Assembly: GCF_000025185.1 (NCBI RefSeq)
Contig: NC_013720.1
Span: forward strand, 1,550,001-1,614,000
From: Pirellula staleyi DSM 6068
GTDB lineage: Bacteria; Planctomycetota; Planctomycetia; Pirellulales; Pirellulaceae
DNA: 64,000 bases
Direction: 5' to 3'
Part shown: piece by piece, positions 8,457 to 17,526 of the stretch
How the letters are laid out: the number at the start of each line of letters is the position of its first letter
Position numbering within the stretch: position 1 is the stretch's first letter
Notes under the pieces: generated by a model
The model's input: only the letters and a program-made list of their open reading frames with translations
The model's database searches: none
Told to the model about the DNA's origin: nothing
Made by a program: the position numbers and the translations under genes

Positions 8457-9830
8457 TCAAAGGGAAGTAGAGGAAGAGGCTGTTGAATCGGAAGATCTAG
8501 AGCTGGATGTAGTAATCAGCAGCAGCGGCAAGAGGCAAAGCAAACCGACTCCGCTGTCGATCACCAGGGTCGTCGGGTAGCCGAGACGCTCGATCGCGGT
8601 TCCTTGCCAGCGCGAGGAATAAGCGAGAGCGAGGTTCATCAGCGACATCGAGGCGGTGAACTGCGTCGCTGCTACCGCTGCCTGACAAACGTCCATGAAC
8701 AGGGCTGTGCGAGCGCCATACATCAGTCCCTGCGCGAGGCTGTACGTACACGTAGCAATCCAGAGCGACATCAGCAGCGCATCGCGGTGGGGAATCGTTT
8801 CAGGGTCCATTTTGACCGGCAGATTCCACCCATATTTCGAGAGTTGATAGGCGAGCCACAGGGTCGGCAGCGTGGTGGCGATCGCATAGAGGGCAAGCAT
8901 CGTCTTACGACCAAAACGATCCGACAGCAGACCACCGGCAACGCATCCGATTGCCGCGAGAATGGTCGAGCAAAGGCTGAGCTGCGCGATCGCGGGGGAG
9001 TCGAGCCCGAACTCTACCGCCAGGTTCGATTGCACCGAAAGCCCGAGCCCATAAGCGCCGATCGGCAGCACCGCGAGCACCAGCGCCGCAATCGACGTCC
9101 GCGAGCCAAAACAGGCTTTCAGCAGCGTGAGGACGTAGCGATAAAGGGTCGTGAGGAGTGGGATTTTCTCGGCGGATTCTCGCTGCCTGCGCCCCTCGAC
9201 GAGCCAGAGCGAGATCGTCGCGGTGACGAGTAAAATCGAGATCGTCACGAGCATGAACGAGGCGCCGAGCGACGTGATCGACAACAGGTAGAGAACCCCC
9301 GAACCGCCGATAGCCGAACCGAGATAAGACCCGGCAAACATCAGTCCGCTCGCTGCGCCGCGCTCCTGGGATGGAAGCGTACTGACAGCGAGCGCATCGA
9401 TGGCAACATCCATCGTCGCCGCAAAGACGTTGTGGAGCAAAATCAGGAGCGTGAACCAGGTGAGCTGCGAACTGAAGCTGACGCGCATCGCCAGCAGCAG
9501 CGTCACCGCCATCATCATTTGGCAGGCGACGATCCAAGCGCGTCGATGCCCAAGCCGATGGCTGTAGACATTGTCGACGATCGGCCCCATCAACCATTTC
9601 CACGACCAGGGGAGGTAGAGAGTCGCCACGAACGCGCCGATCTCTTCGGGGCCGAGTCCCGATTCGCGCATCAGCGCCACGAGGGCAATCGAGGTAAACC
9701 CAAACGGTATCCCCTCGGTCATGTACAAAAAGAAGAACGCGGTGAGTCGTCCGAAGCGCGAGGCTAGGAGCCCTCGGCTCTCGGCAAGGGATGAGCGCTG
9801 GCTCGTCGAGTCATCTTGCTCCTGCATCAA
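8457..9830 (-). CDS. MFS transporter, AmpG-like (PAT family)
   Basis: 457 residues with about twelve hydrophobic segments. The first half (FFFLYMTEGIPFGFTSIAL, then LYLPWSWKWLMGPIVD and RRAWIVACQMMMA) matches the pattern of AmpG-type carriers, which import muropeptides, and of related PAT-family members. A second MFS signature loop (GGLLSDRFGRKTML) opens the C-terminal half. It lies between the D-amino-acid dehydrogenase gene (77 bp upstream) and the aminopeptidase P gene (21 bp downstream). Context suggests import of peptides or imino acids, but a cell-wall peptide substrate is equally possible. Confidence 0.85.
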   Translation of the reverse strand: MMQEQDDSTSQRSSLAESRGLLASRFGRLTAFFFLYMTEGIPFGFTSIALVALMRESGLGPEEIGAFVATLYLPWSWKWLMGPIVDNVYSHRLGHRRAWIVACQMMMAVTLLLAMRVSFSSQLTWFTLLILLHNVFAATMDVAIDALAVSTLPSQERGAASGLMFAGSYLGSAIGGSGVLYLLSITSLGASFMLVTISILLVTATISLWLVEGRRQRESAEKIPLLTTLYRYVLTLLKACFGSRTSIAALVLAVLPIGAYGLGLSVQSNLAVEFGLDSPAIAQLSLCSTILAAIGCVAGGLLSDRFGRKTMLALYAIATTLPTLWLAYQLSKYGWNLPVKMDPETIPHRDALLMSLWIATCTYSLAQGLMYGARTALFMDVCQAAVAATQFTASMSLMNLALAYSSRWQGTAIERLGYPTTLVIDSGVGLLCLLPLLLITTSSSRSSDSTASSSTSL

Positions 9831-9907
9831 GGCACTTCTCTACTGCGAGAGATCAGGGACGAAAAGACCACCACATCGCCAGGGACGGAAACGAGGGAGC
9901 AGGAGCA

Positions 9908-11161
9908 CTACAGCGTACGTTCGACTGCATAGGGGAGTGGATCGATGTGCGGCGCTGCGCCGGTCACGATCTGACTCACCAGCTTGCCGGTACCAGGGGC
10001 CATCGAAAGTCCGAGCATCCCATGCCCGGCCGCTAAGGTCACGTTTGTGAGGCGTGGCAAGCGACCAATCAGCGGGAGACTATCGGGAGTCATCGGGCGC
10101 CAGCCGAACCACGACTCGATCGTCGGCGTCGCCACCGGCTCGCGCAAGTAGATCGCTGCCCCGTCGGTGAGGAGCTTCAGCCGCTCGGGACGAATCGACG
10201 TATCGTAGCCGGCGAACTCCATCGTCGAGCCGATTCGATAGGTGGTTGCCAGCGGTGTGATCGCAACCCGATGTTCTTCAAAAATCATTGAAATCTTCGG
10301 GCAAATCGATGGTTTTGGCATCACCAGCGAGTAGCCTTTGCCAGGTTCGATGGGGATTGACGTTTGCAGCTGAGCGCGGAGCTGCGGGGTCCAAGCGCCG
10401 GTCGCTACGACCACCTGATCGGCGGCGATGGGGCCGGTGGAAGTTTGCACCGCCCGTACGATGGATCCTTCGCGATCGAAGCCGGTGAGCTGACATGCCT
10501 CGCGAATATCGACTCCTGCGCGCGAGAGGACCGAGCGCCACGACTGCATCAGCTTATCGGGACGGAGATGACCATCGGTGGTGTAGTGCCACGCGCCGGC
10601 GATCCCCGGTTTGAGCGCCGGTTCGAGCTCGCTCAGCTGCGGGCCGTCGTAACGCTTCGCGCCGAGCTGAAACTTGGTACGCAGCAGCTCATCGGTCGCG
10701 GCGTAGTGATCCATCTCGCGCTGCGATAAGTAAACGAATAGCAGGCCCGAGGTTTCCCACTCGACGTCGGTGAGGAGCTGTGCGAAGAGCCCATCGTAGA
10801 GCGAGCGCGAACTGACGAGCAGCGACTGAATCGCGGTCGCTGCGCGGAGCATATCGCGCTCGTTACACTTTCGCGCAAACTGCCAGAACCAGCGCCACAA
10901 AGCGGGGTCGAGACGCCACCGAACTTTCAGCGGCGAATTGCGCGCCACCAGCGTTTTCAGCGTATTCCAGAGCGCGCCGGGGGTTGCCAGCGGCAGGACA
11001 TGGCTCGGGCAAACATAGCCGCAATTGCCGTGCGAACAGCCGCTGCCGAACTGTTTTTGGTCGATCAGCGTGACGTCGCACCCTGCCTCGCGCAAGTACC
11101 ACGCCGATGTAGCACCAATCACCCCGCCACCAATCACGACGACCCGTTTCGAGGCGCTCAT
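9908..11161 (-). CDS. FAD-dependent D-amino-acid dehydrogenase, probably D-hydroxyproline dehydrogenase
   Basis: About 417 residues of the DAO/DadA family. An N-terminal FAD-binding βαβ motif (VVVIGGGVIGATSAWYLRE) is followed by the DadA-like GSGCSHGNCGYVCPSHVLPL and by the C-terminal FAD-contact segment (RPMTPDSLPLIGRLP, then AAGHGMLGLSMAPGTG). The start ATG at 11161 overlaps the stop of the epimerase gene (ATGA), showing translational coupling. In the bacterial trans-4-hydroxyproline pathway such an enzyme oxidises cis-4-hydroxy-D-proline to pyrroline-4-hydroxy-2-carboxylate. Adjacency to the epimerase and the deaminase makes this the best reading; a general D-amino-acid dehydrogenase is the alternative. 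Confidence 0.88.
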   Translation of the reverse strand: MSASKRVVVIGGGVIGATSAWYLREAGCDVTLIDQKQFGSGCSHGNCGYVCPSHVLPLATPGALWNTLKTLVARNSPLKVRWRLDPALWRWFWQFARKCNERDMLRAATAIQSLLVSSRSLYDGLFAQLLTDVEWETSGLLFVYLSQREMDHYAATDELLRTKFQLGAKRYDGPQLSELEPALKPGIAGAWHYTTDGHLRPDKLMQSWRSVLSRAGVDIREACQLTGFDREGSIVRAVQTSTGPIAADQVVVATGAWTPQLRAQLQTSIPIEPGKGYSLVMPKPSICPKISMIFEEHRVAITPLATTYRIGSTMEFAGYDTSIRPERLKLLTDGAAIYLREPVATPTIESWFGWRPMTPDSLPLIGRLPRLTNVTLAAGHGMLGLSMAPGTGKLVSQIVTGAAPHIDPLPYAVERTL

Positions 11162-12096
11162 CCCGAGATTCCCCACGCTAGTGGATCGTTCGCTTCGATG
11201 ATCATCGTGGCATCGGAAGTGACAAACGCCTCACCCGTGATGCGTGGCAAGATCGCTCCCTCGACGATGCGATACGAGCCTTCGAACATCGTGCCAATCA
11301 CACTCTCTTGTCGCCACGTTTCGCCGGGAGCCAGTCGCTGGTCACTCGCCAGGCAAGCAATCTTGGCGCTCGTGCCGGTGCCACAAGGACTCCGGTCGTA
11401 AGCCCCTCCTGGGCAGAGGACAAAATTGCGGCTGTCGTGGTGAGGATCGCGCGGCGCTGCAAAGAGCTCGATGTGATCGATCTCAGACCCATCCGATCCA
11501 GTGATCGATTCTCGCCGCAGCGCGTCGCGAATGGCGGTGGTAATGCGAGTCAGAATAGCGACGTTCGAAGGCTCGAGCGGCGCAATCTCAGTCTTCACGA
11601 GGAAGAACCAGTTGCCACCCCAGGCGACATCTCCCACCACTTCGCCGAGGCCAGGAACGCTCAGCAGCACATCGGCCTGATGCCGAAAACTGGCGACATT
11701 CTCGAGAGAAACGCCATTTTTCCCGTCGTAAGAGACCGGCACAAGACCGACTGGTGTCTCGATGAGATAGTCGCCGGCTGTGATCCGTTCGAGATAGCCG
11801 AGCGTGCGGACAACCCCGATCAGGCCGTGGCCGCACATCCCGAGGTAGCCGACGTTGTTGAAGAAAATCACACCAGCCAGACAGGTTGGATCGACCGGCT
11901 GACAAACGATCGCGCCGACCATAATTTCGCTGCCGCGCGGCTCGCAGAGCAGGGCGCGACGATAGCGATCGGCATCCGACTGGAATCGCGCTCGGCGCTC
12001 GGCCATCGAGCCGCAACCGAGATCGATTTTGCTATCGACCAGCACGCGCGTCGGTTCCCCGGCGGTGTGTGAATCGATCACGCGAAGGCGTTCCAT
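11158..12096 (-). CDS. 4-hydroxyproline 2-epimerase (proline racemase family)
   Basis: 312 residues, normal length for the proline racemase family. The two catalytic cysteines are visible: Cys88 in GMCGHG and Cys237 in SPCGTGTSAK. Both are present, which fits a racemase or epimerase rather than trans-3-hydroxyproline dehydratase, where one Cys is replaced. The opening MERLRVIDSHTAGEPTRV is typical. It starts directly after the deaminase gene (TAG then ATG, no gap) and overlaps the dehydrogenase by four bases. The reaction inferred from context is trans-4-hydroxy-L-proline to cis-4-hydroxy-D-proline in the cytoplasm. Confidence 0.93.
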   Translation of the reverse strand: MERLRVIDSHTAGEPTRVLVDSKIDLGCGSMAERRARFQSDADRYRRALLCEPRGSEIMVGAIVCQPVDPTCLAGVIFFNNVGYLGMCGHGLIGVVRTLGYLERITAGDYLIETPVGLVPVSYDGKNGVSLENVASFRHQADVLLSVPGLGEVVGDVAWGGNWFFLVKTEIAPLEPSNVAILTRITTAIRDALRRESITGSDGSEIDHIELFAAPRDPHHDSRNFVLCPGGAYDRSPCGTGTSAKIACLASDQRLAPGETWRQESVIGTMFEGSYRIVEGAILPRITGEAFVTSDATMIIEANDPLAWGISG

Positions 12097-13005
12097 CTAG
12101 CGACGCTCCAAGCGAGGGCGATTGGCAATGCCAGCGTGCACGATCTTCAGCACATGCTCGCGCTCAGCACCTGTGAGTGGCAAGCGAGGCTCGCGCACCC
12201 ACTCGCTTCCGAGGCCCGTCTCTTGCACGGCGAGCTTGATGTACTGCACAAACTTCACATGGGTATCGAGTTTCAGGAGGGGATAGAACCAGCGATAAAG
12301 CTCGCGTGCTTCGTCCCAGCGACCGGCGCGTGTCAGTTCCCAGAAGTACTGATTCTCTGTTGGGAACGCGATCCCCGAACCGGCGACCCAGCCATCGATC
12401 CCAAGAATCGAAGCTTCGAGCGCCAGGTCATCGACCCCGACGAAGATCGCATAGCGATTGCCGACTTCGAGTCGCAGCTCGGTGATGCGGCGTGTATTGG
12501 CCGAGCTTTCCTTGAGCGCAACGAGGTTTGGAATCGAGGCGAGCTCGGCGAACTGCTGCGGCGTGATGTCGACCGGATAGCCGACTGGATTGTTGTAAAG
12601 CATCCAAGGGAGCGACGTCGCCGCGCCAACGCTGCGGAAGTGATGCATCGCTTCCTCGCGGTCCGCTTTGTAGACCATCGCAGGCATGATCATGAAGCCG
12701 CTGGCACCGAGCTTTTCGCAGTCCTGAACGTAGCTGCGAGCCAGCGCGGTGCTCATCTCCGCCACGCCGCTGACCACCGGCACGCGACCCGCCGACAGCT
12801 TCACGATTTCGGCGACAAGATCCCGCTTTTCCTGGGGCAGAAGGGTTTGATTTTCCCCCAGCGATCCCCCCACAATAAGGCCGCTAACTCCTGACTGGAT
12901 CAGGACTTCGCAGTGACGGGCCGTAGCTTCAAGGTCGAGCGACAGGTCGCGCTTAAACTGCGTGGTAACCGCCGGGAAAACTCCCTGCCAAACATGCTGA
13001 CTCAT
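12097..13005 (-). CDS. DHDPS/NAL-family lyase, likely pyrroline-4-hydroxy-2-carboxylate deaminase
   Basis: 302 residues forming a TIM-barrel lyase of the dihydrodipicolinate synthase family. The Schiff-base Lys165 sits in LVALKESS and the proton-relay Tyr137 in LYNNPVGYPVD. The substrate loop reads GGSLGENQTL rather than the GTTGE of true DapA, as in hydroxyproline-pathway and sugar-acid members. Placed first in the run ahead of the epimerase and the dehydrogenase, it most likely converts pyrroline-4-hydroxy-2-carboxylate to 2-oxoglutarate semialdehyde with loss of ammonia. The next enzyme, a semialdehyde dehydrogenase, is not in this window. Confidence 0.87.
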   Translation of the reverse strand: MSQHVWQGVFPAVTTQFKRDLSLDLEATARHCEVLIQSGVSGLIVGGSLGENQTLLPQEKRDLVAEIVKLSAGRVPVVSGVAEMSTALARSYVQDCEKLGASGFMIMPAMVYKADREEAMHHFRSVGAATSLPWMLYNNPVGYPVDITPQQFAELASIPNLVALKESSANTRRITELRLEVGNRYAIFVGVDDLALEASILGIDGWVAGSGIAFPTENQYFWELTRAGRWDEARELYRWFYPLLKLDTHVKFVQYIKLAVQETGLGSEWVREPRLPLTGAEREHVLKIVHAGIANRPRLERR

Positions 13006-13128
13006 TCCAAAATCCTTAATACCTTCGAAATAACTTCGTGCAAGTGTTGCAGGAAGTCTTCAAAAAGACGTGAGTAAATTCGTGGTAAAGACTACGTAAT
13101 TAGTGATAAAATGTTGAAAATCAAGGGG

Positions 13129-14262
13129 TTAGGTTTTCTGGTAGCTGCTGCGCCAAACTTGGGAAGTGAACGATGCTGTTTGCCAGCTGTCTTTCGTCTG
13201 ATACTCGCGTACGACGAGCTCTCCCTGATCCATCTCGACGTAGAAGAACGCCTGGTGACCGCCGCTGAAGTGGCTGGCGTTATCGGCATTGAAGACCTGG
13301 ATCCCCCGTTCGGCTTTCGGAGAGACCCCATCCCACAGGAACGCGCTTCGCGCATGGGTGTGGCCATAGAAGATCGCCGCGATGTTGTGGTCCTTGATCG
13401 CGCGGTAGAAGGCTTGCACGTCGCAGGGGTCCCATTCTTTACTTCCCGCGGGGATCGCCAAGTCGCACGCTGTGGTGTAGCGGGCAATGTCGATGTGATG
13501 CGTGATCACGATCGGCGTTTGGGGGTCGGCGACATTATCGCGCAGGTCTTCAAGCAGGAATTCGAGGCTCCCGGCAGCAGCGTAGCGCCGCTTGCGGTCG
13601 ATGGCCGAATCGCTACCCACGATCAGCCCCAGGTTGATGAAATGGATCCCATTCCAGTCCCACGAAAAATGGAGTCCATTCTTCGAGAGGCTGCGGAGGT
13701 CTTTTCGCTTTTTCGAGCGTGCGGCGATTTTGTCGAGGGCGTGACCTTCACCGCGCGGCGAATCGTGGTTTCCAAAAACTTCGTACACCGGGTACTTCAG
13801 CCGACCTTCGGTTCCAGTGACTCCATACTCTTCTTCGAATTTGGCGAACTCTGTCCGCTGCATCACCTTATGCACTGCACTTTGCTTGTCTCCGGTGTCG
13901 ATGATATCGCCGGTGTGAATCAGCCCGCGCGGCGCGATGACAGTCCCTCCGCCCGCTTCGGCAGGAATGGTTTCGCCTGGGAGCCGATTCAGCGTCTCGA
14001 CCAGCCGACCGCAGATGGCGGCAGAGGTTTCGTCGATCGCTTCGGGCTTCTCTTCCTGGGCGAGAAAGTGCGTATCACCAGCGACAAAAAACGCGATTTT
14101 TCCCTCGGAAGAGGCTGTTTTCGTCGGGGCTGCCTGAAGAGTGCAGGGAGTACCCACTCCGTGCGAAGCGAGCACGAAGCTGCCAGCGGTGAGCGACGTG
14201 CTGGTGAGAAACTGGCGCCGGGAAACAGGCTCGTGGCTCGTGGGTGGCAGGTGCTTGGTCAT
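13129..14262 (-). CDS. Tat-exported calcineurin-like metallophosphoesterase (paralogue 1)
   Basis: 377 residues. The N-terminus carries a Tat signal (VSRRQFLTSTSLTAGSFVLA). Metallophosphoesterase motifs follow in order: GDTHF, HTGDIIDTGDK, VFGNHDSP, VITHHIDI and FYGHTHA. The natural substrate is not evident. It shares a distinctive segment (NGLHFSWDWNGIHFINLGL) with the gene just upstream, so the two are tandem paralogues. It ends 123 bp upstream of the deaminase start, on the same strand, so read-through into the hydroxyproline genes is possible. Confidence 0.88.
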   Translation of the reverse strand: MTKHLPPTSHEPVSRRQFLTSTSLTAGSFVLASHGVGTPCTLQAAPTKTASSEGKIAFFVAGDTHFLAQEEKPEAIDETSAAICGRLVETLNRLPGETIPAEAGGGTVIAPRGLIHTGDIIDTGDKQSAVHKVMQRTEFAKFEEEYGVTGTEGRLKYPVYEVFGNHDSPRGEGHALDKIAARSKKRKDLRSLSKNGLHFSWDWNGIHFINLGLIVGSDSAIDRKRRYAAAGSLEFLLEDLRDNVADPQTPIVITHHIDIARYTTACDLAIPAGSKEWDPCDVQAFYRAIKDHNIAAIFYGHTHARSAFLWDGVSPKAERGIQVFNADNASHFSGGHQAFFYVEMDQGELVVREYQTKDSWQTASFTSQVWRSSYQKT

Positions 14263-14307
14263 CGGAGTTTCTCGCGGGAGAGGTGAAAGGAAGGGACGTT
14301 ACCAGCG

Positions 14308-15330
14308 CTAGCGTGCAGCCTCTTTCTCGGCTGTTGCAGCGGGAGAGCGAGTGAAGGTTTTTTCCAGCGGATAACGCCATTCCCACTCGGGAGCGTCGAT
14401 CACCGTGGCATCACGCTTCACATGATAAGCCAGGCGCATCTTCGTCTCGTTCAGCTCCACGAGAAAGAACCCTTTCTCGGTCTGGCCAGTGTTCACCACA
14501 TCGAGCGGCTTCGAAGCAGGATCTGGTTTCCACTGACGAACACCGGTGCCGGTATGCCCGTGAAAGAAGGCGATGACGTTGTACGGTTCCACAGCGCGAT
14601 AGAAGTTGACCCAGTCTTCGGCGACCCACCAGTTGGTATCGAAACCACAGTGCGCGACGATGATGACAGGCCGGCCCGAGTCTCCCACTTGCGACGCGAG
14701 ATCTTCTTTCACGAAGGTGAGCGCCAGCTGCGGATCGTGCCAGGGAAGGGAATAGCGCACGGCGCTATTCTGTCGGTCGGCCGGGTAGAGATTGGTTTGC
14801 ACGAAGTGAACGCCGTTCCAGTCCCAGCTGTAGTGCAAGCCGTTCTCGCTGACACGCGTGATCAGCTTCTTCTCGAGACGCACGGCGTTGCGCCGTTTGA
14901 CTTCTGCCTGCACACTCCGCTTCTGCTTAATGAAGGGGGCGGGAGGTCCATCGTGATTTCCAAAACCTTCGAAGACCGGATACTTCAGTTTGCCGTCGGT
15001 TCCATCGAGTCCAAACTGATCGACAAAATGTTGCCACTGGATTTCGGTCTCCCCCACTTTGTCGCCATCGTCGATCAGATCTCCCAAAGCCAGCACGCCG
15101 CGTGGCTCTCCGATGGGGCCTCCACCCAGTTTTGCGGGCCACTCGGCACTTGGGATCTGGTTCATCCGCTCGATCGTCACCAGATTGCGATCGTTACGCT
15201 CCACTTTTTCAACAGCTTCGTAGTGCGAGTCGGAAGTGACGATGAAGGTGAGGGGCTCGTCGGCACGCGCGTGCGCCGTCAGGCAGCATAGGAGCATCGT
15301 CAGTGTGATGCGGGAGAGAGCGAATCGCAT
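14308..15330 (-). CDS. secreted calcineurin-like metallophosphoesterase (paralogue 2)
   Basis: About 340 residues with a Sec signal peptide (RFALSRITLTMLLCCLTAHA). Motifs: TSDSHYE, LALGDLIDDGDK, FEGFGNHDGP, IIVAHCGFD and FFHGHTG. The paired segment NGLHYSWDWNGVHFVQTNL matches paralogue 1 closely. The ATG at 15330 is preferred over the longer frame because it opens a signal peptide and has GAGG upstream. The gene is 45 bp upstream of paralogue 1, probably in one transcript. Paralogue 1 uses Tat and this copy Sec, which suggests different cofactor loading or folding needs. Confidence 0.87.
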   Translation of the reverse strand: MRFALSRITLTMLLCCLTAHARADEPLTFIVTSDSHYEAVEKVERNDRNLVTIERMNQIPSAEWPAKLGGGPIGEPRGVLALGDLIDDGDKVGETEIQWQHFVDQFGLDGTDGKLKYPVFEGFGNHDGPPAPFIKQKRSVQAEVKRRNAVRLEKKLITRVSENGLHYSWDWNGVHFVQTNLYPADRQNSAVRYSLPWHDPQLALTFVKEDLASQVGDSGRPVIIVAHCGFDTNWWVAEDWVNFYRAVEPYNVIAFFHGHTGTGVRQWKPDPASKPLDVVNTGQTEKGFFLVELNETKMRLAYHVKRDATVIDAPEWEWRYPLEKTFTRSPAATAEKEAAR

Positions 15331-15589
15331 GACAACCTCAACTTGCGGGTAGTGGGATGGGAGACAAAACCGATCTGCGGGATCTGCGACGGAGGATGGC
15401 TGAGGGAATTTTGCCAAGTACCGGTCAGACAGTATGTCGAGGTGACTGGCGGGTGTCTTGCCCGAAACGTGGGCCGCCAGTCGATTTTGCGCATAGAGGC
15501 CCGATTTTCGCGATTTTGGAGTCGGTTGGGAGGCTTATTTTCGTGCGTGGTCAATCGAACTGTGGGGACGCTTGGGGTAGGCTACAGAA

Positions 15590-16321
15590 ATGTCCCATTC
15601 GCTTCTTCATAGCGTCCTTGCGCAGCTCGCCGAGCCCTTCACCGGGGAGATGATTTTTGATGCGCTGTCGGATGTCGTTTTCTTCTTGAAAAACGATCAG
15701 GGGCAGTATGTGCTGGTGAATCAAACCCTCGCCATGCGCTGCGGCATGAGCGACAAGCAGTCGCTGCTGGGCAAAACGGCGGCCGATGTCCTGCCGGCTC
15801 CTTTGGGGCACAATTGTTTGGAGCAAGACCGGCGCGTGATTACTTCGGGAGTGCCGCTGCTGAACGAGCTCGAGCTGCATCTCTACCCCAGTGGCGATGA
15901 AGGGTGGTGTCTGACGAACAAACTTCCGCTGCGTGGGGTCGGGGAAAAGTGCGTGGGGCTTGTCGGTTTCTCGCGCGATTTGCATGCCCCGACCGAAGAC
16001 TATCGCGATGTGGCCGAGGCACTGCGGAAGGTGCAAACGCGTCTCGAGCAGCCGATGACGGTCGACGATGTCGCCAAACTCGCGGGGCTCTCGACGTTTC
16101 AGCTCGACCACCGCATTCGCGAAGTGTTTCACGTTTCGGCAAGTCAACTGATGCTGAAGTTTCGACTCGACCGGGCGACGCAGCGGCTGCGCGACACCAT
16201 GCTGCCGATTGCTCACATCGCGCTCGAAATTGGCTACGCCGATCAAAGCAGTTTCACGCGGCAATTTCATCGGACGATTGGGCTGACACCAGCCGAGTAT
16301 CGCAAACGCTATCAGGCGTAA
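15590..16321 (+). CDS. PAS-domain AraC-family transcriptional regulator
   Basis: 243 residues. Residues ~20-140 form a PAS sensor (IFDALSDVVFFLKNDQGQYV); residues ~150-243 are an AraC helix-turn-helix pair ending in the canonical IGYADQSSFTRQFHRTIGLTP. The gene is divergent from the phosphoesterases and hydroxyproline genes and lies about 260 bp from them, the usual layout for a local regulator. A role as activator of that run in response to a small ligand bound by the PAS domain is inference. No operator was recognised in the intergenic stretch. Confidence 0.9.
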   Translation: MSHSLLHSVLAQLAEPFTGEMIFDALSDVVFFLKNDQGQYVLVNQTLAMRCGMSDKQSLLGKTAADVLPAPLGHNCLEQDRRVITSGVPLLNELELHLYPSGDEGWCLTNKLPLRGVGEKCVGLVGFSRDLHAPTEDYRDVAEALRKVQTRLEQPMTVDDVAKLAGLSTFQLDHRIREVFHVSASQLMLKFRLDRATQRLRDTMLPIAHIALEIGYADQSSFTRQFHRTIGLTPAEYRKRYQA

Positions 16322-16479
16322 AACGCTCGCCGCCGAAATTTCTGTAACGCCCATGACGGGGCGTGCATCCAAAGAGGTGTTGGCAGGCCGATTCCTGCCC
16401 CCATGGCTAGAGGGCAGATCGGCGCGACAGCCGCGTGCTCGATGCCCTAGAAAATCTTCTTAGAACAAGCGAAATTCGG

Positions 16480-16779
16480 ATGAAAATGCAGCTTCAAAAC
16501 GTCGTTCGTGGTGGCATTCTCCTGGCGAGCATCGTGCTGCTGGCCGGTTGTGGTTCGTCGGCTCCTGCCGGTGGGACAGCGGGTGGCGCAGGGGGCGAAA
16601 CGATGGAAGGCTCGGGGATGATGTCAGCCGAACCTGCCATGGGCGAGGGGATGATGTCGGAAGAGAAGCCGATGATGAGCGACAAACCCATGATGGAAGA
16701 AAAGGCCATGATGGAGGAGAAACCGATGATGGAAGAAAAGCCTGCTGGTGAAAAAATGATGGCCCCCGCGAAACCGTAG
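16480..16779 (+). CDS. small Met-rich repeat lipoprotein
   Basis: 99 residues. A signal ending in the lipobox LLAGC (Cys24) is followed by a low-complexity tail dominated by Met-Met pairs in acidic/Lys repeats (units like KPMMEEK); seven MM doublets occur in about 55 residues. No family is recognised. Methionine clusters in periplasmic proteins can bind Cu(I) or act as oxidant sinks. The neighbouring thioredoxin gene and, further on, the msrPQ genes make an oxidant- or copper-related role attractive but unproven. The ATG at 16480 is chosen because it opens the signal peptide. Confidence 0.75.
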   Translation: MKMQLQNVVRGGILLASIVLLAGCGSSAPAGGTAGGAGGETMEGSGMMSAEPAMGEGMMSEEKPMMSDKPMMEEKAMMEEKPMMEEKPAGEKMMAPAKP

Positions 16780-16890
16780 TGCGATCTCGCGCTGCGTCAT
16801 TTGCTTGCAAGCCTCACGGTACGAGCCTCTCCCGGGCGACTGGTCACCTGAAGTGACCGATCGCTTACCTCGATCAGTGGACGAGCGATC

Positions 16891-17463
16891 ATGCAACGAC
16901 GAACTTTTCTCGAGGCAGCCGCTGCGACGGTCGCCATCGGCGTAGCAGCTTGTATGCATCCGGCAGACGCGCTGGCTGGGGATGTTCCGCTAGCTCGCGC
17001 GTATCGAGCGCCGGAGCTCGCCGAGATTGAAAAATTCTTTCATACGAAAGCGAGTTCGCTGAGGGAATTCCGGGGCCAAGTGGTAGCGCTCCATTTCTGG
17101 ACCTACTCCTGCAGCAACTGCCTGGCGAACTTGCCGCACTACGCACGGTGGCATCACGATTTTGCCGCAGCGGGGCTCGTGGTCCTGGGAGTACACACCC
17201 CTGAATTTTCGGAAGAAGCGAAAATCGAGAACGTTGCTGAGCAGCTACAAGCACTGAAGATCGAGTATCCTGTGGCGATTGACAACCAGTTTGCTACGTG
17301 GAAGCAGTGGAAGAATCGTTACTGGCCGACTGTCCATTTGATCGATCGTCGGGGGGATGTTCGTGCCACTTGGATTGGCGAGCTGAACTGGAAAGCGTCG
17401 CGCGGCGAAGTGACCATGCGATCGCGTATCGAGGCGCTGCTCAAAGAGCAGCGCGACAGCTGA
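16891..17463 (+). CDS. extracytoplasmic thioredoxin-like protein
   Basis: 190 residues. The N-terminus (MQRRTFLEAAAATVAIGVAAC) combines a twin-arginine start with a lipobox-like VAAC, so it may be a Tat-exported lipoprotein. The thioredoxin fold follows: VVALHFWTYSCSNCLANLP with active-site Cys74-Ser-Asn-Cys77, then the cis-Pro region WPTVHLID. The resemblance is to TlpA/DipZ-type redoxins that reduce periplasmic disulfides or act in cytochrome assembly. It follows the Met-rich lipoprotein by 111 bp and precedes the anti-sigma-like gene on the same strand. Confidence 0.87.
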   Translation: MQRRTFLEAAAATVAIGVAACMHPADALAGDVPLARAYRAPELAEIEKFFHTKASSLREFRGQVVALHFWTYSCSNCLANLPHYARWHHDFAAAGLVVLGVHTPEFSEEAKIENVAEQLQALKIEYPVAIDNQFATWKQWKNRYWPTVHLIDRRGDVRATWIGELNWKASRGEVTMRSRIEALLKEQRDS

Positions 17464-17526
17464 CCCTCCGGTAGCAACCTTATTCACCCCACCCCGAGTA
17501 GCTTGATGTCGCGCTAGGCACTTCGT

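Noticed and set aside
11308-12072. 254-codon plus-strand open frame
   Set aside because: Antisense to the hydroxyproline epimerase.
13111-14286. 391-codon plus-strand open frame
   Set aside because: Antisense to the metallophosphoesterase with all active-site motifs; composition typical of a shadow frame.
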